Source: Lentisphaerota bacterium (GTDB lineage Bacteria; Verrucomicrobiota; Lentisphaeria; Victivallales; Victivallaceae). From it: a DNA stretch of 36,176 bases. Each line of letters opens with the position of its first letter. The first letter of the stretch is position 1. Of the stretch, positions 17,083 through 25,703 are shown piece after piece. Under the pieces are notes generated by a model. That model saw nothing but the letters and a program-made list of their open reading frames with translations. It made no database searches and was not told where the DNA came from. The stretch lies in contig SUWL01000024.1 of the NCBI GenBank assembly GCA_015061495.1, positions 1-36,176 of the forward strand, in the 5' to 3' direction. The translations under genes were made by a program, and so were the position numbers.

Positions 17083-18881
17083 ATCTGGATATCAACAAAG
17101 ATGTCATTGAAGAGATCCGTCACCGCTGTGATATTGCTGAATTGATCAGCAGTTTCGGTGTGCAGCTCAAGCGTTCCGGATCTTCCAGTTTCAAGGGGCT
17201 TTGTCCTTTTCATCAGGAAAAGACCCCATCGTTTCATGTTGACACAGCCCGTCAAAGTTTTCATTGTTTCGGATGCGGCAAAGGCGGTGATGTTTTCCGT
17301 TTTTTTATGGACAAGGAAAACGTCGATTTCCCGAATGCTGCCCAAATCCTCGCTTCCCGCTGCGGAGTTCTGATCCCCGAAAAAACCAATGGCAAACCGG
17401 CGGATCCCCGCAAACGGGATGAACGCGAACGGATGTTTGCCATCAACGCTGAATTCAGCAACTTTTTCTGCCGTTATTTACGGGATAATCCCCAGTCTCC
17501 GGCAGCACGGTATCTGGCATCACGCAACATCCCCCGGGAAGTCGCTGAAAAATTCCGGATCGGTGCGGTTCCTGACAGTTGGACAGCCTGCCGGGATTAT
17601 GGCAGATCACTTGGTTTTTCCGACAATGATATGGTAACTGCCGGAATTCTGCGGCGCAAAGAGGAAACCGGCAATGTCTACGATCAATTCAAGGGTCGTC
17701 TGGCATTCACCATTGAAAATGAACAGGGGAAACCCGTAGGTTTCAGTGCCCGCACATTGGAAGCCAAGCCGTTGGATGGCAGAAAATATGTCAACACCCC
17801 TGAAACTCCGGTTTTTCACAAAGGAAGTCTGCTCTATGCCCTGCCCCATGCCCGTCAGGGTATCGGCAAACATAAAATGGCGATTTTGTGCGAAGGACAA
17901 TTGGATGCCATCGCTTTTCACCGCGCCGGTTTTGACTGTGCAGTTGCCCCGTTAGGTACGGCATTCACTCCGGAGCAGGCAAAAATCATCCATCGTTATT
18001 CCCGTAATCTGATTTTGGCATTCGATGCTGACGGAGCCGGAAAAAAGGCGGTTTTGCGGGCAGCGGAGATACTGCTGCCGTTGTCAGTCGATCTTAAGGT
18101 GCTTCAAATCCCCGGAGGCAAAGATCCCGATGAGTTGTTTGCAAACGGCGGTGCCGAAGCCGTTGCCAATGCGCTGCAGCACACGACCGGATGGATGAAT
18201 ATTCTGAAAAACACCCTGCCGGAAAGATTCGATCTCACCTCCCCTGTCGGCAGAAGTCAGGCAGCGGCGTTTGTCGCCTCATTCATCCGGCTGGTCAATA
18301 ATCAGGTCGAATTGGAAGTCTACACCAAAGAAGCTGCCGATATGCTGGAAATCAGTGAAAATGCCATGAAAGCAGAAATTTCCGGAGCTTCCGTATACCA
18401 TCCGGTCATAAAACATGAAGAGACCCCTGAAAATACCGCAAAACCTGAAATTTGCGCGGCGATGGTTACTCTGTTGGAACTTGCCGTTGCCGATATAAAC
18501 TGCGGCAGAGCAATCGCTGAATTGGTACCTCCGGAACTGATTTCGGACAAAAATCCGGTTGAAGCAGCACTGAATCTGGCGATCAACGCTGCTCTCAATG
18601 ATGAAATGGAATCCCTGGCAGGACAGTTGAAAGATCTGCTGATATCCTCTCCCTCCCCGGAAGTAAGCAAAATCATCCATCAACCGTCTGCTATTATGCC
18701 TGACAAACGTTTCAAAGCGTTGAATGAAGCTGTCAAAGAACTTTTGGAAAGCCGCAAACGCTTAAGCCAGAATGAACTGCTTGCAAAACTGCGCAATGCA
18801 GTAAGCGAAGAAGAAAAAATGTCGATCCTCATAGAATTACAAAATGCAACCCAAACAACAGAAAGGAATCCCGGCGAATGA
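17079..18881 (+). CDS. dnaG: DNA primase
   Basis: A 600-residue bacterial primase that lays down RNA primers at the replication fork. The N-terminal CHC2 zinc site has Cys42, His45, Cys63 and Cys66. The RNA-polymerase-like core includes GRLAFTIENEQGKPVGFSAR (206-225). The TOPRIM acid Glu272 (CEGQLDA) and the DAD pair (316-318, AFDADGAGKKA) are intact. The C-terminal part (about 400-600) is more diverged, as usual for the helicase-binding domain. Length is close to E. coli DnaG (581). It usually lies near rpoD or rpsU, but neither is present here. Confidence 0.95.
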   Translation: MNLDINKDVIEEIRHRCDIAELISSFGVQLKRSGSSSFKGLCPFHQEKTPSFHVDTARQSFHCFGCGKGGDVFRFFMDKENVDFPNAAQILASRCGVLIPEKTNGKPADPRKRDERERMFAINAEFSNFFCRYLRDNPQSPAARYLASRNIPREVAEKFRIGAVPDSWTACRDYGRSLGFSDNDMVTAGILRRKEETGNVYDQFKGRLAFTIENEQGKPVGFSARTLEAKPLDGRKYVNTPETPVFHKGSLLYALPHARQGIGKHKMAILCEGQLDAIAFHRAGFDCAVAPLGTAFTPEQAKIIHRYSRNLILAFDADGAGKKAVLRAAEILLPLSVDLKVLQIPGGKDPDELFANGGAEAVANALQHTTGWMNILKNTLPERFDLTSPVGRSQAAAFVASFIRLVNNQVELEVYTKEAADMLEISENAMKAEISGASVYHPVIKHEETPENTAKPEICAAMVTLLELAVADINCGRAIAELVPPELISDKNPVEAALNLAINAALNDEMESLAGQLKDLLISSPSPEVSKIIHQPSAIMPDKRFKALNEAVKELLESRKRLSQNELLAKLRNAVSEEEKMSILIELQNATQTTERNPGE

Positions 18882-19450
18882 ATCACGTCAAACTGCTGCC
18901 GGCGGTACTGCTGACAGCAATCATCTCCGGCTGTGTAAGCAAAGAGCCGCCACCGCCGCCGCAAAAAATGGCATTCGGTGTACCCGATGGAACAGCGAAG
19001 TACAAGCCTGTATCCGCAAAAAACCTCTCTTTGCAGTTGGTGGGCAAACCGACTGCACATGCCGGTGAGCGTACAGTATTGACCTTTATGCTGACCAATA
19101 CCGGAATGACAAAAATTGAGATCCCGGAGTGGTACAGTAATGAATCGGACAATATCGTACTTTTTGCCCAACCTTGGCTGACTGGTATGAAAAAGCCGGA
19201 TGATGCAAACTGGGTCGAACTGTCTTTTGACCTGAAACGGCCGGTTTTCCATCACCCGCTGATCCTGATGCCGGATAACAAAGTAATGGTCGCAAAAGAG
19301 TTACCGTTTGTTAAAAATATCCGAAAAATCTCAAAAGGCATGGAACGGCGTTATTTCATAAAGGCCAAAGTCAATCTCAAATCATTGAAACTGGAGAGTG
19401 ATGTACTCGTTTTAAGAGTGTTACCTAACAACAAAACAGGAGAAAAGTAA
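18878..19450 (+). CDS. Small lipoprotein of unknown function
   Basis: A 190-residue predicted lipoprotein; no family is recognised. The lipobox IISGC places the lipid Cys at 19. A proline run (PPPPP, 24-28) follows, then a beta-rich domain with phrases such as RTVLTFMLTNTG, which resemble an immunoglobulin-like fold (intracellular-proteinase-inhibitor-like). It overlaps dnaG by 4 bases and is followed after 2 bases by the first CBM9-like protein. A periplasmic or outer-membrane position is inferred. Confidence 0.72.
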   Translation: MNHVKLLPAVLLTAIISGCVSKEPPPPPQKMAFGVPDGTAKYKPVSAKNLSLQLVGKPTAHAGERTVLTFMLTNTGMTKIEIPEWYSNESDNIVLFAQPWLTGMKKPDDANWVELSFDLKRPVFHHPLILMPDNKVMVAKELPFVKNIRKISKGMERRYFIKAKVNLKSLKLESDVLVLRVLPNNKTGEK

Positions 19451-19452
19451 CT

Positions 19453-20217
19453 ATGAAAAAATGTGTGCTGCTGCTGGCAATGTTCAGCGTACTGCTCGGC
19501 AGTGCGGCGGATGCCGGGACCTTCCGCCCCAAGATCAAAGTCCCGAAAGTCAAAAATTTTGACTTCGCTACCGGGATCGACAATCCGGCATGGGAAACTG
19601 TCCCGGCGGGACAATTCCTCAAATTGATCGGTAATGTCAATGACATCAACCGTAAACCGGAAGAAGGTGCAAGTGTAAAGTACCTTTACGATGACCAGTA
19701 CTTCTATGTACGTGCCGAATTCATTGATTCGGACATCGTGGTCAATGCCACCAGCGATGGCGGACACTTCTATAAAAACGGTGATGTGCTGGAAATATTC
19801 ATCAAGCCCGGTAAAAGCAACTATTACTGGGAAATTTACGGGACTCCCAACAATTTGAATACCCGCTTTGTCTACGGTTCGCGTTCCAATCTCGGACTTC
19901 CATCCGGATTCAAACATGATGATGTCAAAATCAAAGTCACCTCCCGCATCAATGGAACTCTGAATAAACGTGACGACCGGGATCAATCCTGCATCATCCT
20001 GGTTGCCATTCCGCTGGCAGAACTCAATTTGCCCCATCTCAAAACCGGACATCCGGCAGGAACTGTTCCTTTTGCCCCCGGAGAAGATTGGCGGGTCCAG
20101 TCTGCCCGCTACAACTACAGCCGTTATCTCGACAAATATGAGCTGTCCAGTTATCCGCAAACATTCGGCGGCTATCATTCATTGGAATATTTCGCACAAA
20201 TCGAACTTTTGAAATAA
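19453..20217 (+). CDS. Secreted CBM9-like domain protein (copy 1)
   Basis: A 254-residue exported protein made almost entirely of one carbohydrate-binding-module-family-9-like (DOMON-type) beta sandwich. The signal peptide is about 1-21 (ending SAADA). Landmarks of the fold are YLYDDQYFYVRAEFIDSD, NGDVLEIFIKPG and WEIYGTPNNLNT. No catalytic domain is attached. GGAG lies 10 bases before the ATG inside the preceding gene. It shares the pattern of WEI...PNNL and SSYPQ...YFA with the next gene, so the two are tandem paralogues. A role in holding polysaccharide outside the cell is inferred. Confidence 0.8.
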   Translation: MKKCVLLLAMFSVLLGSAADAGTFRPKIKVPKVKNFDFATGIDNPAWETVPAGQFLKLIGNVNDINRKPEEGASVKYLYDDQYFYVRAEFIDSDIVVNATSDGGHFYKNGDVLEIFIKPGKSNYYWEIYGTPNNLNTRFVYGSRSNLGLPSGFKHDDVKIKVTSRINGTLNKRDDRDQSCIILVAIPLAELNLPHLKTGHPAGTVPFAPGEDWRVQSARYNYSRYLDKYELSSYPQTFGGYHSLEYFAQIELLK

Positions 20218-20240
20218 TCTATAATCAAGGAGTATACAAC

Positions 20241-20888
20241 ATGAAAAAATCTTTTATCTTTACAGCTGTTTGTGCTGCCGCAGCACTTTCTGCCGCCGAC
20301 AATGGTCTGATCCGTAACAAACTCGTTGCCGGAGAAACTGAAGAATTCCGTCTGGTTGCCAACAAACCGGAACTTTTCAACCGCCGCCCGCTGGATGGTT
20401 CAAAAGTAAAAATGGACTGTGACAAAAACAATCTCTATCTCAAACTTGAAATGGTCGATGGAGATATTATTTCCGAAGCCAAAGAAAATCAGAGCCCGCT
20501 GAACCGTTTGGGTGATGCGGTCCGCGTATTCCTTAAACCGGCAGACAAAACTGACATGTGGGAAATCGTTTTCGCTCCGAACAATTTGAAAAGCTGCTTC
20601 TACCACCTCGGCCCCGGAGCGATGTTCTATCCGGAACCGGGATCTGCTTTCCCCGAATTCACGGTCAAAAACAGTATTAAAAATGGTGTCTGGAGTGCAG
20701 ATGTCACCATTCCGCTGTCAATTTTCCGTGCTAAAGGATTCAAATTTGATAAGAGCGAAAAATGGCATATCATGATCGTGCGCCGCAACTTTTCCCGACT
20801 GCACTCTCTGCCGGAAGAATCTTCCTATCCGCAGGCAATCGGCAATGTTGCCTTCCCGGATTATTTCGCTGAATTGATCACGAAATAA
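20241..20888 (+). CDS. Secreted CBM9-like domain protein (copy 2)
   Basis: A 215-residue exported protein with signal peptide about 1-20 (ALSAAD) and a single CBM9-like beta sandwich. Counterparts of copy 1 are LYLKLEMVDGD, GDAVRVFLKPAD, WEIVFAPNNLKS and SSYPQAIGNVAFPDYFAE. It is shorter than copy 1 and well diverged, so the duplication is old. It is the last gene of the run that begins at znuA and ends only 7 bases from the convergent lplA, with no terminator visible between them. Confidence 0.8.
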   Translation: MKKSFIFTAVCAAAALSAADNGLIRNKLVAGETEEFRLVANKPELFNRRPLDGSKVKMDCDKNNLYLKLEMVDGDIISEAKENQSPLNRLGDAVRVFLKPADKTDMWEIVFAPNNLKSCFYHLGPGAMFYPEPGSAFPEFTVKNSIKNGVWSADVTIPLSIFRAKGFKFDKSEKWHIMIVRRNFSRLHSLPEESSYPQAIGNVAFPDYFAELITK

Positions 20889-20895
20889 TCGATGG

Positions 20896-21879
20896 TCACA
20901 ATTTGAAAAGAGTAAGAAATTCAGCTTTGCTTATACCGCTGATGTAATCTGAAATGTCAACAACGGCCAATTTTGCGGCAATATCTTCAAGCCGTGGAAT
21001 TGAGCCGTTGATTTTTTCTGCCAATCCGGTGGATGGTTCCATTCCGAAAAAATCACCTTTTATCGCCATGTCACAAATCCGGTTGTCTCTCACATTGAAA
21101 CCGATCTCCACTCCACCGCATGCAAAACGTTTTTTATTTTGATAACTGTAGGCGGTAACAGAACCATAATTCCACTCCCAGGAACGATATTTCGAGTTGG
21201 CAAGCTGTTCTGCTTTTTCCGACAACCATGCCGGGATTTCAGAAACCGCATCCACCTCCATGGTCTGCAATAATCCGGCTGCCATCTCTTCTATAAAGCG
21301 GTCAGTGTCCCATTCCGGCAGGAATTCTTTAAGATTGGCGACCCTTGCCCTAACCGATTTTATGCCTTTTGCCCGGATTTTCTCTTCATCGGGATTCAGC
21401 ACTTGCGACAGCACTGACAAATCGGTATCAAACAGCAATGTCCCATGAAAAAGCGTCCTCCCGGCAAGCACACTTTTGGCACTGCCGGAAATTTTTCTGC
21501 CGTCAACCAGAATGTCATTGCGTCCGCTGAACTCGGCCGGAACATCAAATTTGCGGAGTACATCAATGATCATCCGGGCATTACGCGCAAATGATCCACT
21601 GTCCAATTGCCGGTCATCAACTGCTATAGTATAGTTGACATTGCCCAAGTCGTGATACACTGCCCCGCCGCCAGTGATCCGGCGGACGACCTGAATATTA
21701 CGCTCCCGGACAGCAACCGGATCGATTTCTGCCAAGGTATTCTGGTTACGCCCGACGATCACCGATGGAGCATTCCGCCACAACATGACCGCTTCATCAG
21801 CAGAGCCGGAAGCAAGCAACTCTTCCAATGCCAGATTAAAGGCAGGATCAACTGAATGGTTTATAAAAATTTTTTTCAT
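20896..21879 (-). CDS. lplA: Lipoate-protein ligase A
   Basis: A 327-residue ligase that activates lipoate with ATP and attaches it to E2 and H-protein lysines. RRITGGGAVYHD (66-77) binds the lipoyl-AMP, and GRKISGSAKS (128-137) contributes the conserved Lys129 and Lys135; the C-terminal accessory domain (about 240-327) needed for LplA activity is present, unlike in LipB. No good ribosome site is close to the ATG: the nearest GGAGG lies 17 bases upstream within a terminator arm. It is downstream of, but probably separated from, the V-ATPase genes by that terminator. Confidence 0.9.
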   Translation of the reverse strand: MKKIFINHSVDPAFNLALEELLASGSADEAVMLWRNAPSVIVGRNQNTLAEIDPVAVRERNIQVVRRITGGGAVYHDLGNVNYTIAVDDRQLDSGSFARNARMIIDVLRKFDVPAEFSGRNDILVDGRKISGSAKSVLAGRTLFHGTLLFDTDLSVLSQVLNPDEEKIRAKGIKSVRARVANLKEFLPEWDTDRFIEEMAAGLLQTMEVDAVSEIPAWLSEKAEQLANSKYRSWEWNYGSVTAYSYQNKKRFACGGVEIGFNVRDNRICDMAIKGDFFGMEPSTGLAEKINGSIPRLEDIAAKLAVVDISDYISGISKAEFLTLFKL

Positions 21880-21888
21880 GATTTCGAC

Positions 21889-21922
21889 AAAAAAACCTCC
21901 GGAATGACGATCTTTCCGGAGG
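21889..21922 (-). terminator. Intrinsic terminator after V-ATPase subunit K
   Basis: On the minus strand CCTCCGGAA (21922-21914) pairs perfectly with TTCCGGAGG (21904-21896), followed by seven T (21895-21889). It sits between the K subunit stop (21943) and the lplA ATG (21879). Confidence 0.88.
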
Positions 21923-21942
21923 CATAAAAGAACAACTTTTGA

Positions 21943-22392
21943 TTACGGCATCGCCATAAAGGAAAACACCAGCGCAAAAATCGCACACGTTTCAACCACG
22001 CCAAGCACGATCAGATAGTTGGCAAAACCTTTACCGGTTTCCGCAAAAGACACACAGCCATTTGCACCGCAACGCCCCTGAAAAATCGCTGACACCATCT
22101 GGGCAATACCGCCAAGCAATCCCATGCAAACGTACGCCAGAGCATACTGCGGTTTTTCCACGATCGCCTGTTTGGAAAGCACCATCATCAACATGGCGTA
22201 GATCGTCTGTGACAAAGGCGCACCGACCATCGCGATCAACAGGAACGGTGCAGCTTTGCCCTGTTGATAACATTTTTTCCATGCACCGATTGCCGCTGCC
22301 CCGGCAGTTCCTGCGCCAATTGCCGAACCGACTGCTGCCAGACCGACCGCCACATAACCGACACCGATAGCCAATGCCTGCATTGAATTCAT
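21943..22392 (-). CDS. V-type ATPase proteolipid subunit K
   Basis: A 149-residue rotor-ring protein with two hairpins (four membrane helices), as in NtpK of V-type ATPases. The second hairpin has the ion-binding Glu134 (GVVETCA) and the first has Ser61-Gln62 in place of a carboxylate. By eye-alignment with Enterococcus hirae NtpK, Ser61, Gln62, Gln105 and Glu134 fall where Thr64, Gln65, Gln110 and Glu139 bind sodium, so sodium coupling is likely but not proved. A strong AGGAGG precedes the ATG, consistent with the high copy number of the ring. The ATG overlaps the subunit I stop by 4 bases. Confidence 0.92.
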   Translation of the reverse strand: MNSMQALAIGVGYVAVGLAAVGSAIGAGTAGAAAIGAWKKCYQQGKAAPFLLIAMVGAPLSQTIYAMLMMVLSKQAIVEKPQYALAYVCMGLLGGIAQMVSAIFQGRCGANGCVSFAETGKGFANYLIVLGVVETCAIFALVFSFMAMP

Positions 22393-24203
22393 TTTGTTTC
22401 TTCCTCCTTATTATTTGATTTGAATGGATTAAAACTCTGTCCGCTCCAGGATAACCCGGTATGATTGGAAAATTCCAGGGTATTCAAGCGTACCGCATGC
22501 ACCAGTACACTCAACAATGCCAATGCGATATTCAGTGCATGTCCCACCAGAGCGACCAATACTCCGGCGGGAATCAGCCATGCCGAAACTTTGGCAAGAT
22601 CAAATGCCATCCCATTGAAACTGCCGGCGATACATGCACCGGCAAGTCCGACTGCAAACAACCGGATATAACTCAACACGTCAGTAAAACTGCCAATGAT
22701 ATCAAACGGGAACTGGAACACATCTGAAGCCTGTTTCCAATTAACTCCGCATCCCATGACCATCAGTAATCCAACCCCGTACAACGCATACATGTATGAA
22801 GGAAATTCACCTGGATAAACGATCAACCGGATGGTGAGGAAAAAATTTCCCCAAATGATCAAAGTCCACCCCAAATGCTGCCCGGCCGCCCGCCAGTTCC
22901 GCTCCCGGATTACCCGCCAGATACGACCGACCGAAAGCTGGATCACCGCCAATACGAAACAGAAAAACTGAATATTTGCCTGTTTGGCACTGCTGGCAGC
23001 AAAATCCCGGAAACACTCCAATGCGGGGATCGGCTTATTGTTCCACGGAAACACCGACAACCCGAACCAACTGCCGCAAAGCGCCCCCCATATCGTGGCG
23101 GCAATGCTCAAAATCAACAGTAATCTCATCGGCGGTAAAAGTTTCGGAACTTTTTTAGCCGCCAGTAATCCGAATCCGGATACCACTCCAAAAAGAATCC
23201 CGTACCCGGCATCCCCCAGAATGATCGCATAAAAAACAGTAAAGAAAATCAGTACGGCACCGGAAATATCGATTTCCCGATAGCCCGGCACGATTCCCAG
23301 AAAATCAAACAGCGGTTTGATGATCCGGGTAAAACGGTTGTTCTCAAGCAATACCGGCACTTCATCATCTTCCGCCGGATCACTGCTGCAGAATCCCCAT
23401 CCGTTCTTTCCGGCAGCCACAGCCAATTTGTCCATTTCCGGAGCAGGAACGAAGCCGGAAAGCGTCACGATCGCATCATGTTCAGTTACCGCATCCCGAA
23501 CCCGGCAAAATTCAAGCACACCTTCCGCATCCCGGACCGCCTGCTGCAAAATGCTCCGCTTACCGGCAAGATCAACGATCCTGGCATTCAACTGACGTTC
23601 TTCTTTTTCCAGTACCGCAAGAGTCTTTTTCAATTGCCGCGGATCGTCATTTTCATTGAGTTCAACTGTCGGAAATTCAGAAACCTCAAACTCCCCGAGT
23701 GCAACCAATGCAAAAGCAACTTTGCCTTTGTTCCGGCAAATTTCATAACACTGAATATTCTCTTTGGTCTGTGCCAGACGGAGATCCTCATTTCCTCCCA
23801 GGCAAAGCACGATATTCACTCCGTCCGCCTGAAGTTTATCCAGCAGAGAACGGTCAAAATCCCCCCAAACCGACAACATTTCCAATCGGCGGCGGATATC
23901 ATTAAGGGAGGTATTTATCTGATTGAGCCGCTCATAAATGCGATCAACTTCAGCGATCAATTCACCAGAATTTCCGGAAAGCAGTTTTTCCGGTGGTGGC
24001 AATTTATGGTCTGCGGCCGTCTGCTCCATGATCTGCAGTACCCGGCGGCAATTTTGCAAATTTTCCCCGGCGGAAACACTGCTTGCGGAAAAACGGCTGT
24101 CCAACGTAATTTGCATAACGCCAAGATCACGCAGTGCAGACAATGCGCTCTCCTGCTCACTGTGCAATACGAACAGCGTTACCTTTTTCATCGCAACGAT
24201 CAT
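22389..24203 (-). CDS. V-type ATPase subunit I
   Basis: A 604-residue stator subunit of a V/A-type ATPase (NtpI/AtpI, a-subunit family). The N-terminal half (1-300) is cytoplasmic with coiled-coil stretches near 85-110 and 190-225. The membrane half begins near 312 with GDAGYG (330-335), and includes the motif SYIRLFAVGLAGA, whose Arg is the conserved residue that faces the ring glutamate. The ATG at 24203 has GGAG 11 bases upstream; an ATG at 24191 is also possible. The headpiece subunits A, B, C, D, E and F are not in the window. Confidence 0.92.
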   Translation of the reverse strand: MIVAMKKVTLFVLHSEQESALSALRDLGVMQITLDSRFSASSVSAGENLQNCRRVLQIMEQTAADHKLPPPEKLLSGNSGELIAEVDRIYERLNQINTSLNDIRRRLEMLSVWGDFDRSLLDKLQADGVNIVLCLGGNEDLRLAQTKENIQCYEICRNKGKVAFALVALGEFEVSEFPTVELNENDDPRQLKKTLAVLEKEERQLNARIVDLAGKRSILQQAVRDAEGVLEFCRVRDAVTEHDAIVTLSGFVPAPEMDKLAVAAGKNGWGFCSSDPAEDDEVPVLLENNRFTRIIKPLFDFLGIVPGYREIDISGAVLIFFTVFYAIILGDAGYGILFGVVSGFGLLAAKKVPKLLPPMRLLLILSIAATIWGALCGSWFGLSVFPWNNKPIPALECFRDFAASSAKQANIQFFCFVLAVIQLSVGRIWRVIRERNWRAAGQHLGWTLIIWGNFFLTIRLIVYPGEFPSYMYALYGVGLLMVMGCGVNWKQASDVFQFPFDIIGSFTDVLSYIRLFAVGLAGACIAGSFNGMAFDLAKVSAWLIPAGVLVALVGHALNIALALLSVLVHAVRLNTLEFSNHTGLSWSGQSFNPFKSNNKEEETK

Positions 24204-24241
24204 TATTCAGCAATCTCCGCAATTATTGATGTTTGATGGAG

Positions 24242-24270
24242 AATATAACACATTTATTGGCAAAATTCAA
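24242..24270 (-). promoter_or_regulatory. Promoter of V-ATPase I-K genes
   Basis: On the minus strand TTGAAT (24270-24265), 17 bases, then TATATT (24247-24242), with TGT directly before the hexamer (extended -10). It lies about 39 bases before the ATG at 24203, so I and K are transcribed apart from proA. Confidence 0.68.
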
Positions 24271-24293
24271 GTTTTTTTATTAAAAAAACCGAA

Positions 24294-25556
24294 TTATCTC
24301 ACCTGCCCATCCCCGTATACAATATACTTGTAAGTCGTCAATTCATCCGCTCCCATCGGTCCGCGGGCATGAAGTTTATCGGTACTGATCCCGATTTCAG
24401 CGCCCATACCGAATTCTCCCCCGTCAGTGAAACGGGTCGAAGCATTTACATACACCGTAGATGAATCGACATTACCGGTAAAGTAGGCGATATTTTCCGG
24501 GATGGTACTGATGATACCGTCACTGTGTCTGGAACCGTAAAGATTGATATGCTCGACCGCAGCATCCACATCTTCAACAGTTTTCACCGCCAGAATCAAC
24601 GCCAGATACTCTGCAGAATAATCCTCTTCCACAGCTTTGACGGCACCCGGAACCAGAGAACAAAATTCAGCATCACCACGCAGTTCAACACCTTTAGCCT
24701 GCAGTGCCGATGCGATTGCAGGAGCGAATTCCGGAAGTATCGAACGGTCAATAAGCAAAGTTTCCAAAGCGTTGCATACCGCCGGACGCGAACATTTGGC
24801 ATTGACGATGATATTCACCGCCTTATCCATGTCACATCGGGCATCAACGAACAGATGACACACGCCTTTGTAATGCTTCAACACCGGCATGGTTGCTTCG
24901 GCAACCACGGTCCGGATCAATCCCTCTCCGCCGCGGGGAATCACCAAGTCGATATACTTATCCATTTTAAGCATATATTTCACCGCTTCACGTTCTGTCC
25001 ACGGGATCAGCTGTACCACCCCATCCGGCAACCCGCACTTTGCGGCACTGTCATTGAGGATGGCAGCGATCATGGAGTTGGAATGAAATGCCTCTTTGCC
25101 CCCGCGAAGGATCACCGCATTTCCAGCTTTGATACAAATCCCCGCAGCATCGGCGGTCACATTGGGACGTGCCTCATAAATAATACCGATCACACCGAAA
25201 GGAACAGATATTTTGGTGATTTTCAAACCATTGGGACGAATATTCTCCGACAGGACCCTGCCGACCGGATCATTCTGCCCGGCGACCTGCCGCAAGCCAT
25301 CCGCCATTGCCGCGATCCGGGCATCTGACAACATCAGACGGTCGATTTTTGCCGCATCCATTCCATTGGCTCTGGCGGCGGCAATATCTTTTTCATTGGC
25401 AGCTGCGATCTCTTTGTTCCGGGCGAGCAAAGCATCTGCCATGGCAATAAGACAACCGCTTTTGGCATCAGGCGGCAGTACCGCTAAAGCGGCAGATGCC
25501 CGTCTGGCCTTTTTTCCCATAAACTCAAGAGTCCGGATCATTTCATCGGAAGTCAT
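24294..25556 (-). CDS. proA: Gamma-glutamyl phosphate reductase
   Basis: A 420-residue aldehyde-dehydrogenase-fold enzyme that reduces gamma-glutamyl phosphate to glutamate semialdehyde in proline synthesis. The signature stretch FGVIGIIYEARPN (120-132), the nucleotide segment AGNAVILRGGKEA and the catalytic Cys261 (AVCNALETLL) are present, and the length is typical. GGAG lies 7 bases before the ATG. The partner gene proB is not adjacent. It has its own promoter at 25604-25632. Confidence 0.95.
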   Translation of the reverse strand: MTSDEMIRTLEFMGKKARRASAALAVLPPDAKSGCLIAMADALLARNKEIAAANEKDIAAARANGMDAAKIDRLMLSDARIAAMADGLRQVAGQNDPVGRVLSENIRPNGLKITKISVPFGVIGIIYEARPNVTADAAGICIKAGNAVILRGGKEAFHSNSMIAAILNDSAAKCGLPDGVVQLIPWTEREAVKYMLKMDKYIDLVIPRGGEGLIRTVVAEATMPVLKHYKGVCHLFVDARCDMDKAVNIIVNAKCSRPAVCNALETLLIDRSILPEFAPAIASALQAKGVELRGDAEFCSLVPGAVKAVEEDYSAEYLALILAVKTVEDVDAAVEHINLYGSRHSDGIISTIPENIAYFTGNVDSSTVYVNASTRFTDGGEFGMGAEIGISTDKLHARGPMGADELTTYKYIVYGDGQVR

Positions 25557-25603
25557 ATTTTTCTCCTTTTATGCTGAAAACATGGTTCTATTTACTCAAC
25601 ATT

Positions 25604-25632
25604 AATATACCCCACGGAAGCATTTTTTTCAA
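25604..25632 (-). promoter_or_regulatory. Promoter of proA
   Basis: On the minus strand TTGAAA (25632-25627), 17 bases, then TATATT (25609-25604), about 48 bases before the ATG at 25556. Confidence 0.65.
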
Positions 25633-25643
25633 GAAAATCAGCA

Positions 25644-25683
25644 AAAAATAACCGGGGAACACTTCAAAAAAAGCATTCCCCGG
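25644..25683 (-). terminator. Intrinsic terminator after the sugar kinase
   Basis: On the minus strand CCGGGGAA (25683-25676) pairs with TTCCCCGG (25659-25652) over a 16-base loop, followed by a T-rich tract (TTATTTTTT). It ends the kinase transcript before the proA promoter. Confidence 0.75.
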
Positions 25684-25703
25684 CAAACCGCGTTGAATAA
25701 ATT

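Noticed and set aside
20889..20895. Terminator between the convergent CBM9-like gene and lplA
   Set aside because: The gap is only 7 bases and no stem-loop with a T-run is visible there.
24271..24289. AT-only inverted repeat after proA
   Set aside because: The stem is almost pure A/T and overlaps the region beside the V-ATPase promoter, so it is too weak to claim as a terminator.
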